Below are positions 19,046 to 29,480 of a stretch of 57,826 bases of DNA, in pieces. Position numbers and translations under genes: made by a program. Position 1 is the stretch's first letter. Each line of letters starts with the position of its first letter. This DNA is from Longirhabdus pacifica (GTDB lineage Bacteria > Bacillota > Bacilli > Paenibacillales > DSM-105158): assembly GCF_004115085.1 (NCBI RefSeq), contig NZ_QXJP01000027.1, forward strand, positions 1-57,826. Reading direction: 5' to 3'. The notes below the pieces were generated by a model. That model ran no database searches, was not told the origin of the DNA, and was given only the letters and a program-made list of their open reading frames with translations.

Positions 19046-19567
19046 CTACAATGTAGTAACGACTTCCTTCACAGTATGTTCACTCCCAGCTGGAACGATA
19101 ACTGCTTCCTCACCAACATTAATTTCATCCATTAGCGGTAGAAATTTGCGTCCATCTTGAAGATCTGAAAGAAAACCGTCCGATAATTCAAATCCTGTTA
19201 CTTTTTTTCCCATGTTTTTTTCTAAATATACATCTTCGATCGTCCCTAAGCTGCGACCGTTTGTTGTTAATACCTGCATACCAGCTAAACGTGCTTGTTC
19301 ATTTTTTATCCATATATACGAATTTTCTTCTATTTGTTCTTCTACATGTTCCATAACCTCTTCACTTGGGATTGTTAGCGCATCATCACCTATTGCGACA
19401 ATGTGTTTCCAAGCTATCCATTTAGAATGAGTAAACCAGCGTTTACTATCTAATATGACACCCTCAGCATACCATTGCTGATTGATGATTATATCTTGGA
19501 CTTGTCCAATGTGCTTACCGGTATCGATGGCTACAACACTTAAACCGACAACGTGATTAGATTTCAA
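19046..19567 (-). CDS. yrrD: PRC-barrel domain protein (YrrD-like)
   Basis: 173 aa with two PRC-barrel units: GLSVVAIDTGKHIGQVQDII near the start and MQVLTTNGRSLGTIEDVYL at about 98-140. Such domains bind protein or RNA partners; the role of YrrD is unknown. TTG start 11 nt after AAAGGGG; no better start is in frame. Between the cysteine desulfurase and the zinc-ribbon gene. Confidence 0.8.
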   Translation of the reverse strand: MKSNHVVGLSVVAIDTGKHIGQVQDIIINQQWYAEGVILDSKRWFTHSKWIAWKHIVAIGDDALTIPSEEVMEHVEEQIEENSYIWIKNEQARLAGMQVLTTNGRSLGTIEDVYLEKNMGKKVTGFELSDGFLSDLQDGRKFLPLMDEINVGEEAVIVPAGSEHTVKEVVTTL

Positions 19568-19589
19568 GCGAAGTCAATCCCCTTTCCTA

Positions 19590-20735
19590 TTATTTACGTA
19601 TTCTTTGAACAATGGTTGCAGTTTTTTTTGCGGCTTTTGAAATTTGTTCAATATTTAGTCCGTAACCAAAACTAAATCGGACGGCAGAATGCATTACATT
19701 TGTAGGTAAATTCATCGCTTGGAGAACATGGGAAACTTCAAGCGAGCCAGAAGTACAAGCAGAACCACCGGAAGCGGCAATGCCTGCTAAATCTAAGTTC
19801 ATCAACAATGTCTCTGTATCACATGATAAAAAACTGACGTTAAGAATGTGTGGAAGAACGAACGTTGGATGACCATTAAGAACAACGTTATTTTCACCAC
19901 ATTGTTGATAGAATATTTCAAGCATCGTATTTCGCATGTCGGTGCACATCTTATTTTTCTCATCTAATCTGTTTATGGTCATTTCTAACGACTGAACAAA
20001 CCCTGCGATAGCTGGAATGTTTTCCGTCCCTGGACGTTTTTTCGCTTCTTGATTACCTCCATAAAGGAGAGGCGTAAGCTTACTGTTGTCAGCAGCATAA
20101 AGCAAACCAACACCTTTGGGACCATTTATTTTATGAGAAGAAAAGCTTACAAGGTCAGCAGGAATGCTTTTTAAATGAAAAGGAATTACGCCTAATGCTT
20201 GTACAGCATCAATATGAAAAAGAATGCCTCTCTCCTTGGCAAATTGTCCGACTTGTTCAAACGGATGAAGCGTACCCGTCTCGTTATTTCCTGCCATTAA
20301 TGTAATGAGAAAAGTATCTTCCGTTATACTTGCTTTTAACGATTCCAATGAAATACGTCCATCATGATCCACAGGCAAATAAGTAACAGAAAACCCTTCA
20401 TCTTCTAGATGTTGAAGGGTTTCAAGTACTGCTTTATGTTCCGTTTTACAAGATATAATATGACGTTTCTTATTATTAGCATGAAGTGCTGTCCCTAAAA
20501 TAGCTACATTATCGCTCTCGGTTCCACCGCTCGTAAACAACAGTTGCTGTGGTGAACAACCTAACAACGCGGCTGCCTGCTCTCTTGCATCATCTAGTGC
20601 GTGCTTTGCTTTTCGACCAGCATAATGCAAGCTCGAAGCGTTACCATAATCAGAATGAAAATAAGGCAGCATACTCTCTAATGATTCAGGGAATATAGGG
20701 GTAGATGCAGCATGATCTAAATAAATATTTTCCAT
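19590..20735 (-). CDS. Cysteine desulfurase, IscS/NifS type (YrvO-like)
   Basis: PLP-dependent class V aminotransferase fold, 381 aa. It begins MENIYLDHAAST, has SSHKINGPKGVG with the PLP lysine, and SGGSACTSGS with the catalytic cysteine on its loop. It mobilises sulfur from cysteine. In B. subtilis YrvO is the sulfur donor to MnmA for tRNA 2-thiouridine; here mnmA is the divergent neighbour beyond cymR. The ATG at 20735 is preceded by AAAGGTGATGAA; an upstream frame extension would overlap cymR and lacks family similarity. Confidence 0.92.
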   Translation of the reverse strand: MENIYLDHAASTPIFPESLESMLPYFHSDYGNASSLHYAGRKAKHALDDAREQAAALLGCSPQQLLFTSGGTESDNVAILGTALHANNKKRHIISCKTEHKAVLETLQHLEDEGFSVTYLPVDHDGRISLESLKASITEDTFLITLMAGNNETGTLHPFEQVGQFAKERGILFHIDAVQALGVIPFHLKSIPADLVSFSSHKINGPKGVGLLYAADNSKLTPLLYGGNQEAKKRPGTENIPAIAGFVQSLEMTINRLDEKNKMCTDMRNTMLEIFYQQCGENNVVLNGHPTFVLPHILNVSFLSCDTETLLMNLDLAGIAASGGSACTSGSLEVSHVLQAMNLPTNVMHSAVRFSFGYGLNIEQISKAAKKTATIVQRIRK

Positions 20736-20748
20736 TTCATCACCTTTA

Positions 20749-21168
20749 TCAAATATAGAACATATAGTCATCTTGCATGTCATCATCTTTATACTCAATA
20801 AGATGACGTAAGGTTGTAGAATTTAACACTTCTGAAATACTATCGCGTATCCGTATCCAAAGATCCCGTTTAGCTGGATCATCTTCTTCCGTAAAATCCA
20901 CTGGGCTTAACGGACCTTCTAACACTCTGATGACATCACCACAAGTAATCAGTTCCGGCTCCTTGGATAAAATATATCCTCCATACGCCCCTCGTATACT
21001 TTTCACTAAGCCTTGATTACGCAATGGAGATACAAGTTGTTCTAAATAATGTTCGGAAAGCTGATGCTTTTCCGCTATACTCTTTAAAGAGGTTGGACCC
21101 TCGCCGAATTTTTTCGCTAATTCCATCATAATGGTTAAGCCATAACGCCCTTTTGTTGATATTTTCAC
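20749..21168 (-). CDS. cymR: Rrf2-family cysteine metabolism repressor CymR
   Basis: 139 aa, near-identical in pattern to B. subtilis CymR: MKISTKGRYGLTIMMELAKK winged helix, SEHYLEQLVSPLRN recognition region, SIRGAYGGY, and C-terminal YMFYI. It lacks the three-cysteine Fe-S cluster of IscR, as CymR does. CymR with CysK represses sulfur-uptake and cysteine genes. GTG start with AGAAGGTG 7 nt upstream, giving the MKIST start of the family. A perfect 12-bp palindrome, TATGTTAACATA (21251-21262), lies about 85 bp upstream. Confidence 0.94.
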   Translation of the reverse strand: MKISTKGRYGLTIMMELAKKFGEGPTSLKSIAEKHQLSEHYLEQLVSPLRNQGLVKSIRGAYGGYILSKEPELITCGDVIRVLEGPLSPVDFTEEDDPAKRDLWIRIRDSISEVLNSTTLRHLIEYKDDDMQDDYMFYI

Positions 21169-21338
21169 CAAATTTCACCTTCTCAATCAATTTTCTAATC
21201 TGAATAGTATGTATCATTACATATTCAACATCTGTATTATTTCCTCAATTTATGTTAACATATAAGAACTTTTTTGCTAAGTCATAATTTATAATAATTA
21301 TTCTTTGTAGATTTGTTCATTAATGTATACTATATACT

Positions 21339-21456
21339 ATGGAGAAATAATGCGTTTCAAGTTTACGTTTGCTAGGCGTAAAGATGAGTATAGAAATTTC
21401 TCCATCTTATGCTTAGTGGTAATCAGTAGTATTAACAAGTTAATTCAACTTATATA
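21339..21456 (+). repeat. Structured interspersed repeat, copy A
   Basis: Divergent member of the family of about 130 bp. Outer arms ATGGAGAAAT (21339-21348) and ATTTCTCCAT (21396-21405); inner arms TTTACG (21362-21367) and CGTAAA (21377-21382); third, degraded hairpin AAGTT/AACTT near 21438-21452. It lies between cymR and mnmA, in the orientation of mnmA, ending about 30 bp before its start. Confidence 0.75.
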
Positions 21457-21467
21457 GATTAAATTAA

Positions 21468-22583
<1,116 letters not shown>

Positions 22584-22611
22584 TATTTTAAAATGAAGGA
22601 AAGTTGAATAC

Positions 22612-22649
22612 GTACTGCATGGATGCTATGCCCATGCAGTACTTTTTTT
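22612..22649 (+). terminator. Intrinsic terminator of mnmA
   Basis: Perfect 11-bp stem GTACTGCATGG/CCATGCAGTAC (22612-22622, 22632-22642) with 9-nt loop followed by TTTTTTTG. Confidence 0.92.
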
Positions 22650-22655
22650 GTTATT

Positions 22656-23678
22656 TTACAGCATTTGTGAAAAGATGAGTTCCGATTGTACTGTCATGTC
22701 ATGTTCTTCAGCATATTGCTCAATATCGGTAACGAACTGTTGTAATAGTTGTTTTCCATTATTCGAATTTTGGTGCAACTGTTGGATTTCAGCAGTCAAT
22801 TGTGAAACGTCAGTGTCCTCTGTAATGGGTTGATTCATCAACGTGAATATCCCTTCTATGGAAGAAAAGCACATGTTCATACTCTCGGAAAGCAATGAAT
22901 GGATGTCATTTAGCTTTGTTTGTCCGCCAAGTATGCTGCTATCTACTTGCACTTCATTCAGTGCTGTCAGCAAAGCTGTCTTTTCTTCTGAAAACTGCTG
23001 TAATAATGCGGTATCTTCAAAGTTCTCATCTAGTTGATCCAACAGTAGCATTAACTGCTCCGTTTGTTCACTCCACGCATAAACGTATTCTAGATAAGCT
23101 TTGATTTCATTCCGTTTTATGACATAGTCCCTTAACTTACTCGTCGCAGATTGTACATTCATTACGTGTTCTTCTATCGCACTTATCGATGATTGTATAC
23201 TTTTAGAAGGTATTTCATATGTAGTCGTTATTTCGTTCATATCATTTGAAAAAACTATTAATGCATTAACCCCTTCTCCTAGTTCATCTTGCGCTTCCTG
23301 TATCATAGTTGGATCTTCTTTCTCCAAACCATCCAACAAAGACAAGAAGGAAACACTTAATCCTTGGACTGCTCCATGATACTGATCTTGTAACGTCTTC
23401 ACTTCCTCTGTGATCCAAGTAGAAGAAGACGCTTCTTCCTCTACTTGCTCTAACATATATTGCATTTCCTGCTGGATTTCACTTCGTTGTTCTTCCTCTA
23501 TAATTGTCTCCTCCATGGCTGCTACTTCCTCCAAAATGTGCTCAAGTTCCATCATAGATACGTGTAAAAACTGATCCTGCTGTAATGCTTCCTGTACTTC
23601 TTCTTCTACTGGATCAGAACATGCCGCTACAAATAGCAACATTCCTAAAAAAATGACAATAAAACCTTTTCTATTCAT
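22656..23678 (-). CDS. Predicted lipoprotein of unknown function
   Basis: 340 aa. Signal peptide with lipobox LFVAAC (cysteine at about 20), so anchored to the outer face of the membrane. The rest is highly acidic and predicted mostly helical (repeated EEVAAMEETIIEEEQ-type heptads), with no recognised enzyme motif. Good AAGGGGAG ribosome site. The 3' end lies next to the convergent mnmA terminator. No confident family assignment. Confidence 0.75.
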   Translation of the reverse strand: MNRKGFIVIFLGMLLFVAACSDPVEEEVQEALQQDQFLHVSMMELEHILEEVAAMEETIIEEEQRSEIQQEMQYMLEQVEEEASSSTWITEEVKTLQDQYHGAVQGLSVSFLSLLDGLEKEDPTMIQEAQDELGEGVNALIVFSNDMNEITTTYEIPSKSIQSSISAIEEHVMNVQSATSKLRDYVIKRNEIKAYLEYVYAWSEQTEQLMLLLDQLDENFEDTALLQQFSEEKTALLTALNEVQVDSSILGGQTKLNDIHSLLSESMNMCFSSIEGIFTLMNQPITEDTDVSQLTAEIQQLHQNSNNGKQLLQQFVTDIEQYAEEHDMTVQSELIFSQML

Positions 23679-23964
23679 GCTTTACTCCCCTTGTTGTGAT
23701 AGTAAATGACTTATTTATGGTTTATTTTTCAGTCATTGTTTATTTTTACATCGTTAACAAAGGAAAGTTGTGGTGTGGAGTAGGAATCAACAAAAAATAC
23801 AGCGAACAACACTATTTCTAAAGCAATAGCAAATCAAGCCTGTCTTCTTCTGCAAACAATTTAATGTGGTATATTTTAACATATTATGTTACGATTTTAC
23901 TTATTCAGACTATTATGATTTATTAAAAGATAGAGTTAAGAAACTATGATTGGAGATGTACATA

Positions 23965-25335
23965 ATGAAAAAAGTGGTGCACATCATCGTTGTTTTCACA
24001 ATTGCTATGTCCATGTTGGCAGCTTGTAATAATACGCTTGAAGAAGCAGAAGAAAATAAAATTACACTAAAAGTTTTATTTAGATCAGAGGAATCATTTT
24101 TTCAGCAATATGGTGGATATTACTCAGCGGCAAATTCAAATGTTGATTTCGAAGTGATAGAGACAGATCATTTGAGCGAATACGATGAAGAAAATGATGG
24201 TATGCACGTACTAAACTATGACGAAAAAATAAAAAAACTAATAGAAGATGAAAAACCAGATATTATGATTTTAGATGAAATCATATTCAAGCAGTTCATT
24301 GAGGAGAATCGTTTATACAGTTTAGATGAATTAATGGTGAAAGATAACTTCGATATTGATAATATAGAAGATTCAGTGTTAGAATCTCTCAGATATTTAG
24401 GAGACGGTATGCTGTACGGATTAGCTCCACATTTTATAAGCCAAGCCTTGTTTTACAATAAAGATCTTTTCGATGAAAAGGATGTACAATATCCAACTGA
24501 CTTCATGACATGGGAAGAAGTGTTTGATGTAGCCAAACTTTTCAGTACTGAACATGAAAAAGGAGCTGGTTTACTTCCATATTCAAATATGTCCATATCT
24601 GAGCTTATTATGATGATGGGTAATGTAAATGAGTTATATATTGTCGATGAAGACTCACTTGAAGTGACAATGAATACCGAACCATGGACAGAAATATTTG
24701 AAACTGTAATCAAAGCGTATCAATCAGGAGCAGTCTATACAAAAGATCAGGTGGACGACGATGAGCATGAACAATCAACCCATAGCATAGAGGGCGATTT
24801 CGCAAAGGGTAATATTGCAATGACCATAGGTGATTACTGGATGGTAGATGATTTAAAACGTGCTGATTACAATCCAGAAGTTGAAAGATTTAATTGGGAT
24901 ATCGTTACTGCACCTGTGGATGCAGAACAGAGAAAAAGCGGAGGAAGCATACACATATATGACATCTTTTCTATTAACTCTCAAACAGAGCATATTGACG
25001 CAGCTTGGGACTTCATACAATATGTGAATGGAAATGAACAAGCTCAAATTATGGCAAAGGCAAATAGTTCTAACCTATTATCTAGAAAGACAAATAGCTT
25101 TATTGAATCTAGTGATGTTAATTTAGATGCTTTTTACAAAGTATCTGCTGGCCCTACTTTATCTTACGATTTCAATAAATTTCCCGGCATGTTTCTAATA
25201 ACATTCGATGAAATTTTCGAACAAGAGGTTCAATTAGCCTACGAAGGAGAAAAGACAATAGAAGAAGCTTTACAATCTATCCAAGAACGAGGACAAGAGG
25301 CATTGGATCAGGAAAAAAGGAATGAAAATCAGTAA
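23965..25335 (+). CDS. Extracellular solute-binding lipoprotein (ABC type, family 1-like)
   Basis: 456 aa from the ATG with GGAG 9 nt upstream. Signal peptide with lipobox MLAAC, then a periplasmic-binding-protein fold: DIMILDEIIFKQFIEEN, GLAPHFISQALFYNKDLFDE, MTWEEVFDVAKLF, and FAKGNIAMTIGDYWMVDDL are typical of sugar or oligosaccharide binding proteins. No permease or ATPase gene is adjacent on either side, so it is an orphan component that may serve a transporter elsewhere or act as a sensor. Confidence 0.85.
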   Translation: MKKVVHIIVVFTIAMSMLAACNNTLEEAEENKITLKVLFRSEESFFQQYGGYYSAANSNVDFEVIETDHLSEYDEENDGMHVLNYDEKIKKLIEDEKPDIMILDEIIFKQFIEENRLYSLDELMVKDNFDIDNIEDSVLESLRYLGDGMLYGLAPHFISQALFYNKDLFDEKDVQYPTDFMTWEEVFDVAKLFSTEHEKGAGLLPYSNMSISELIMMMGNVNELYIVDEDSLEVTMNTEPWTEIFETVIKAYQSGAVYTKDQVDDDEHEQSTHSIEGDFAKGNIAMTIGDYWMVDDLKRADYNPEVERFNWDIVTAPVDAEQRKSGGSIHIYDIFSINSQTEHIDAAWDFIQYVNGNEQAQIMAKANSSNLLSRKTNSFIESSDVNLDAFYKVSAGPTLSYDFNKFPGMFLITFDEIFEQEVQLAYEGEKTIEEALQSIQERGQEALDQEKRNENQ

Positions 25336-25369
25336 TATGAAGTCCATCTGTAATACATTCCTAAGCAGA

Positions 25370-25561
25370 CTATACGAACGATATCGTTTCATTTAAAATA
25401 AATTGTTGCATTTTTCCCGCAAGTTCAATCGCCTTGCGGTCTTTTCTATGTTCTGAATCCAATTTATTGACGATGGCATTCGCCTTAGTTTTATAAGTCC
25501 AGTAAAACAAAAAAAGAAGTAGGGCAGTACTGTGAAACAGACAAGTTGATGTTAAACAATT
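25370..25561 (-). pseudogene. Possible gene remnant in an otherwise empty gap
   Basis: The gap 25336-25776 holds one open stretch of 63 codons that ends at TAG (25372-25370) and opens directly after an in-frame TAA with no ATG, GTG or TTG start. It encodes a hydrophobic segment (ALLLFLFYWTY) followed by a basic helix (KLDSEHRKDRKAIELAGK). It could be the tail of a small membrane protein that lost its start. Beyond it the gap is AT-rich with nothing else recognisable until the rarA terminator. Confidence 0.25.
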
Positions 25562-25736
25562 TTAAAATTTGACATACTTAACCTAAGTGATATAAAATAA
25601 ATATTTGATATTATTTAAGTAATACATTGCTCTACCTTCCACATTGTATTGTAGAGATTTCAGCACACGAGAGACGCATGTAAACAGTTTTATATCCATA
25701 TCTATACTAAAGTTTTTTCCGTACAATTCAGTTTCT

Positions 25737-25778
25737 AAGCAAAAAAGATCCTCATCCATCTAAAGATCTTTTTTGCTT
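25737..25778 (-). terminator. Intrinsic terminator of rarA
   Basis: Perfect 14-bp stem AAGCAAAAAAGATC/GATCTTTTTTGCTT (25737-25750, 25765-25778); the 3' arm supplies the U-run on the minus strand. It overlaps the rarA stop codon. Confidence 0.8.
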
Positions 25779-27093
25779 ATTTTTTATATATGTTCTTTCT
25801 TTTCTTTTGATTAAGCTTTATTTTTTGTTCCATCCCCTGTTCTGTTGCCTCATAAAATATTTCGTGCTGTATTGCACTCGGTAAATATTGCTGATGCACA
25901 TAGTGTCCTGGAAAATCATGCGGATATTGATACCCTGTGTGGTTTAACTTTTCCGCTCCGCTATAATGTGTGTCTCTTAAGTGGTGAGGAACATCTGCCT
26001 CTTTTATGGCATTCATACTATCCATGGCTTTATGAATGGCTTTAGGTATGGCATTAGATTTCGGGCTTTCCACAGCAAACAAAATAGCTTGGGCAATAAC
26101 ATATTTGGATTCAGGCCAACCAATTTTTTCATACGCTTGTTGTGCACTCACCGCCTGCACCATCGCTTGTGGATTAGCAAGTCCAATATCCTCACTACAT
26201 GCCACGATAAGGCGACGAATGAACGTCATGGGGTCCATGCCTAGTTTCTCTACTGCATATAAAAACCAAAACAGAGCAGCATCACTAGATCCCCTCACGC
26301 TTTTATGAAATGCAGATAACACATCGTATTGTGTGGACTTATCTCCTTTACGTGCGGGCTGTCTGATAGACTGCTCTACTTCTCTGTATGTGATTTTTAT
26401 GATTCCATCGCTACCATAAGCAGTTGTATTGACCGCTACTTCTAATGCATGTAATGCTCTACGAATGTCCCCATTAGACATATCCGCAAGGTGCTGCAAC
26501 GCTTCCTCTTCCATTTCAATTGGCAGTTGCCCTAGTCCCTTGTCTTTGTCTGTTAAAGCTCTTTGCAAAGCAATCAAACTGTGTTCTGATGTCAATTTAT
26601 ATAATTCAAATAACGTTGATCTAGACATTAAAGCACCATTAACATGATGAAATGGATTTTCTGTTGTGGCACCAATGAATACAATCGTCCCTTTTTCCAC
26701 GGCCGGCAACAACGCATCTTGCCTTGCACTATTAAAACGATGCACCTCATCCAAAAACAACGTCGTTTTCGTCCCATACATAGACTGTTTCATTTCCGCT
26801 TGTTCAATGACGTTACGCACATCTTTGACAGAAGCATCCACTGCATTTAACTTTACAAATTCACCACTTGTTTGCTTGGAAATAATATGTGCCAATGTTG
26901 TTTTGCCACAACCAGGAGGGCCATATAAAATGATAGAAGTAACTTGATCTGTTTCAATCGCTTTCCTTAATAATTGCCCTTCACCTACAATATGTGTTTG
27001 TCCGATGTATTCATCCAGACTTTCGGGTCGCATACGATCTGCTAACAACTTCTTTTTTTGTGGTTGTACGTCTTCATATGAAAACAAATCCAT
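25777..27093 (-). CDS. rarA: Replication-associated recombination protein RarA (MgsA family)
   Basis: AAA+ ATPase, 438 aa. Walker A GPPGCGKTT, Walker B TTLFLDEVHRF, sensor GATTENPFH, then the clamp-loader-like helical domain and MgsA tetramerisation region (YSGAEKLNHTGYQYPHD). It acts at stalled replication forks. B. subtilis YrvN occupies the same neighbourhood between tcdA and cymR. ATG with AGGACGG upstream. Confidence 0.95.
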   Translation of the reverse strand: MDLFSYEDVQPQKKKLLADRMRPESLDEYIGQTHIVGEGQLLRKAIETDQVTSIILYGPPGCGKTTLAHIISKQTSGEFVKLNAVDASVKDVRNVIEQAEMKQSMYGTKTTLFLDEVHRFNSARQDALLPAVEKGTIVFIGATTENPFHHVNGALMSRSTLFELYKLTSEHSLIALQRALTDKDKGLGQLPIEMEEEALQHLADMSNGDIRRALHALEVAVNTTAYGSDGIIKITYREVEQSIRQPARKGDKSTQYDVLSAFHKSVRGSSDAALFWFLYAVEKLGMDPMTFIRRLIVACSEDIGLANPQAMVQAVSAQQAYEKIGWPESKYVIAQAILFAVESPKSNAIPKAIHKAMDSMNAIKEADVPHHLRDTHYSGAEKLNHTGYQYPHDFPGHYVHQQYLPSAIQHEIFYEATEQGMEQKIKLNQKKRKNIYKK

Positions 27094-27122
27094 TGGGTTT
27101 ATTCCGTCCTAATCATTTAATT

Positions 27123-27683
27123 TTAACCGTGCTTTTTTTCAACAAAAGCTTGTTGTAAAACTTGCCTCAAAAATTGTTCGTTTTTGTCCATATCATCAGA
27201 GTAAAAATAATTAACATTATTAATTGCGCATAAATTTAAAAAGCGACTTTTAAATGATAAATCGTATACAAAGTCTTTCTTTTGTAATACTTTGTCAAAT
27301 AGTAAACTAAACTTATCATACAAAACATTTTCCCAAGCATGGTTCCAAAATTGATATCTCCCCTCGGGTGACAGCTTATTATCTTCGAAATTAAAAACAT
27401 CTGTATATAATAAATATACTTGTTGAGATAGTAATACAATTTTATCTATTTCTTCAATATTTTTTTCTAAAATTAACTCAAATTTAGGTTGGATATCATA
27501 TAGTCTATTTTTTAAAGTAACGAGAAATATATCTTCTTTACTAGAAAAGTAATAGTACAATGTACCTACTGCAATGTTTAACGAAGCGGCAATCATTCTC
27601 ATGTCTGTTTTTTCATATCCGTATTGTTTAAATGCTTGTGCTGCTGCATCTAGTATCTCAGCTCGCACATTCCTTTTTTTCAT
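27123..27683 (-). CDS. TetR/AcrR-family transcriptional regulator
   Basis: 186 aa. N-terminal helix-turn-helix with the family pattern AAAQAFKQYGYEKTDMRMIA, then LNIAVGTLYYYFSSKEDIF; the C-terminal ligand domain is Phe/Tyr/Asn-rich and not assignable. AGGTGG ribosome site 8 nt before the ATG. The upstream region carries two matching palindromes, one within a plus-strand promoter, so autoregulation and control of a divergent transcript are likely. Confidence 0.9.
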   Translation of the reverse strand: MKKRNVRAEILDAAAQAFKQYGYEKTDMRMIAASLNIAVGTLYYYFSSKEDIFLVTLKNRLYDIQPKFELILEKNIEEIDKIVLLSQQVYLLYTDVFNFEDNKLSPEGRYQFWNHAWENVLYDKFSLLFDKVLQKKDFVYDLSFKSRFLNLCAINNVNYFYSDDMDKNEQFLRQVLQQAFVEKKHG

Positions 27684-27748
27684 TCATTATTCCACCTTTT
27701 TATGTGGTATTAGTTTAACATGGATTAATCCAAATATTAAGTACGATC

Positions 27749-27819
27749 TAGTTCGAACTACATATTGAAAAACTGAACATGGTTCAGTATAATGGAGCGT
27801 AAATTGAACATTGTTCAGT
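27749..27819. promoter_or_regulatory. TetR-type operator cluster
   Basis: Two 17-bp palindromes, TGAAC-nnn-GTTCA core with 6-7 bp arms, at 27772-27788 and 27803-27819. Their centres are 31 bp apart, three helical turns, so dimers would sit on one face. A third palindrome, TAGTTCGAACTA (27749-27760), has the half-sites in the opposite order. Confidence 0.65.
27765..27793 (+). promoter_or_regulatory. Sigma-A promoter with embedded TetR-type operator
   Basis: TTGAAA (27765-27770) and TATAAT (27788-27793) with exactly 17 bp between. The spacer is filled by the palindrome ACTGAACATGGTTCAGT (27772-27788). It reads away from tetR toward the unknown gene at 28099, about 300 bp on. The rest of the gap 27820-28098 is AT-rich with no convincing gene. 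Confidence 0.7.
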
Positions 27820-28098
27820 TTTGTCGAAAGTTTAACAATTGCAACTTGAAAACCAAAGCTTTTAAGCAGGGTAACATAGATTAATATCATTTAATCAATT
27901 ATTTAATATTAAATTAATAACATTATATCATCTTTACCCTCAAGATAGACAATGAAATATGATTTTTTAAAAAAAATTTCGATAAAATCATTTTTTCACA
28001 TCTAATTTTTAAATGCAGCAATACATACTTGTGCTTCATGTCATATAAAGCCAGTGAATTTTTTTAAATATATTACTGAAAAATAGGAGCGATGATAG

Positions 28099-28536
28099 AT
28101 GAATGTAAACAGTGAATACAAAGTAGAAATGATGGAATTAACAGGAACAAGTCTTGAGCCGGTATATACGAGAAACAATAGCGAGGAACTTGTACAAGTG
28201 AATACATCATCTTATGCCATTGTTTCTGATCATCAACAAGATTTACCTTGTATAGCTATGCTTCAATCCAGATCAAATGAGCTAATGAAACAAGATTGGA
28301 CTTTTAAAATACAAATAGCAGAGCAATTCTTATCGCTGTATAACAGTAACCATGCAGAGAATATGCAATTAAATAGAGGACAGTTTATGGATAAGATAAA
28401 ACTGGATAGCATTTTGTTTGACACTAATGGATCTGTGCAAATATTTTATGATTGCGATCACTTGTTCAATGGTTACAGCATTATAGTGAATGTAAATGCA
28501 TTGAATCACATACAGTACACAAAGTTATTTGAATAA
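28099..28536 (+). CDS. Hypothetical protein
   Basis: 145-aa soluble protein, no signal or membrane segment, good AGGAGCG ribosome site. The C-terminal pattern (KLDSILFDTNGSVQIFYDCDHLFNGYSIIV) resembles small DUF families that end in a DDxLFxGHxIxV-type motif (DUF2262-like), but I cannot confirm this. It may be the target of the TetR-controlled promoter about 300 bp upstream. Function unknown. Confidence 0.6.
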   Translation: MNVNSEYKVEMMELTGTSLEPVYTRNNSEELVQVNTSSYAIVSDHQQDLPCIAMLQSRSNELMKQDWTFKIQIAEQFLSLYNSNHAENMQLNRGQFMDKIKLDSILFDTNGSVQIFYDCDHLFNGYSIIVNVNALNHIQYTKLFE

Positions 28537-28685
28537 TGACCGTAATCATTCTCTCTACCCATTCATATTGCTAAATAAATGAAAAAGAATGTTCCTCCTA
28601 AAAACACATAGTGTCCACACAAATAACACATGAGATTTTTATACTATGTTTGTACCAACAAATAAAAATATCAGGAGGAACAAAA

Positions 28686-29417
28686 ATGAAAAAGTTAGCA
28701 GTAGTTATGGTAGGCGGAGCAATAGTTTTTTCTTCACTAAGTGCATCAGCATTTGCAGATACTTCTATGTTGGAAAGTAAAGTGAATACAGTGGTGCCGG
28801 CAGTTGTAGAAACAGTGTCATTGGATCATTCCATGGATACAGTACAAACTTTTGACGACATTGCAAAAGCAGAAGAACTAGCAAATATAGTATCCAATGA
28901 GGATATGAAGAAATTAGAGACTCTTTATAATGAGGCATTACAATTAGAAACGTCAGGCGACGAAGATGCAGGAGATATGAAATGGCAAGCGTTTGACTCT
29001 ATATTAGACAACTATTTTACACCAACTTTTGCAGACTTCGCAAAAGCGGAAGAACTAGCAGAAGTGGTATCAGATGGAGATATGAAGAAACTAGAGGCAC
29101 TTTATAATGAAGCATTACAATTACAAAAATTAGACGAGGATGCAGCAAATAAAAAATGGCAAGCATTTGACTCTATAATTGATAACTATTTTACACCACC
29201 AACTTTTGCGGATTTCGCAAAAGCGGAAGAACTAGCAGAAGTGGTATCAGATGGAGATATGAAGAAACTAGAGGCACTTTATAATGAAGCATTACAATTA
29301 CAAAAATCAGATGAGGATGTAGCAAACAAGAAATGGCAAGCGTTTGACTCTATATTAGACAACTACTTTCCAGATGAAGATGACCAAGATGATGTAAATG
29401 ATGATACCAAGAAATAA
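28686..29417 (+). CDS. Secreted protein with three 59-residue tandem repeats
   Basis: 243 aa from the ATG preceded by AGGAGG; a GTG at 28611 in the same frame has no ribosome site. Signal peptide MKKLAVVMVGGAIVF...SASAFA is expected to be cleaved. The mature protein is three copies of a 59-aa acidic helical unit (period 177 nt, starting near 28848, 29025 and 29202), each ending KWQAFDSILDNYF. Copies 2 and 3 are almost identical in DNA. Each unit contains KAEELAEVVSDGDMKKLEAL. No known family recognised; possibly a surface or matrix protein. Followed by a strong palindromic terminator. Confidence 0.75.
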   Translation: MKKLAVVMVGGAIVFSSLSASAFADTSMLESKVNTVVPAVVETVSLDHSMDTVQTFDDIAKAEELANIVSNEDMKKLETLYNEALQLETSGDEDAGDMKWQAFDSILDNYFTPTFADFAKAEELAEVVSDGDMKKLEALYNEALQLQKLDEDAANKKWQAFDSIIDNYFTPPTFADFAKAEELAEVVSDGDMKKLEALYNEALQLQKSDEDVANKKWQAFDSILDNYFPDEDDQDDVNDDTKK

Positions 29418-29480
29418 GTTCAATCAAAATAACTGAATAAAATAACCAAAACACCATTCGACATATATTATTCTTTTATA

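Noticed and set aside
27687..27890. 67-codon minus-strand frame upstream of tetR
   Set aside because: It runs through the operator and promoter region, has no ribosome site and has low-complexity codon use.
27792..27890. Short plus-strand ORF beginning in the -10 box of the TetR-controlled promoter
   Set aside because: Its ATG overlaps the promoter element, so it cannot be in that transcript, and there is no ribosome site.
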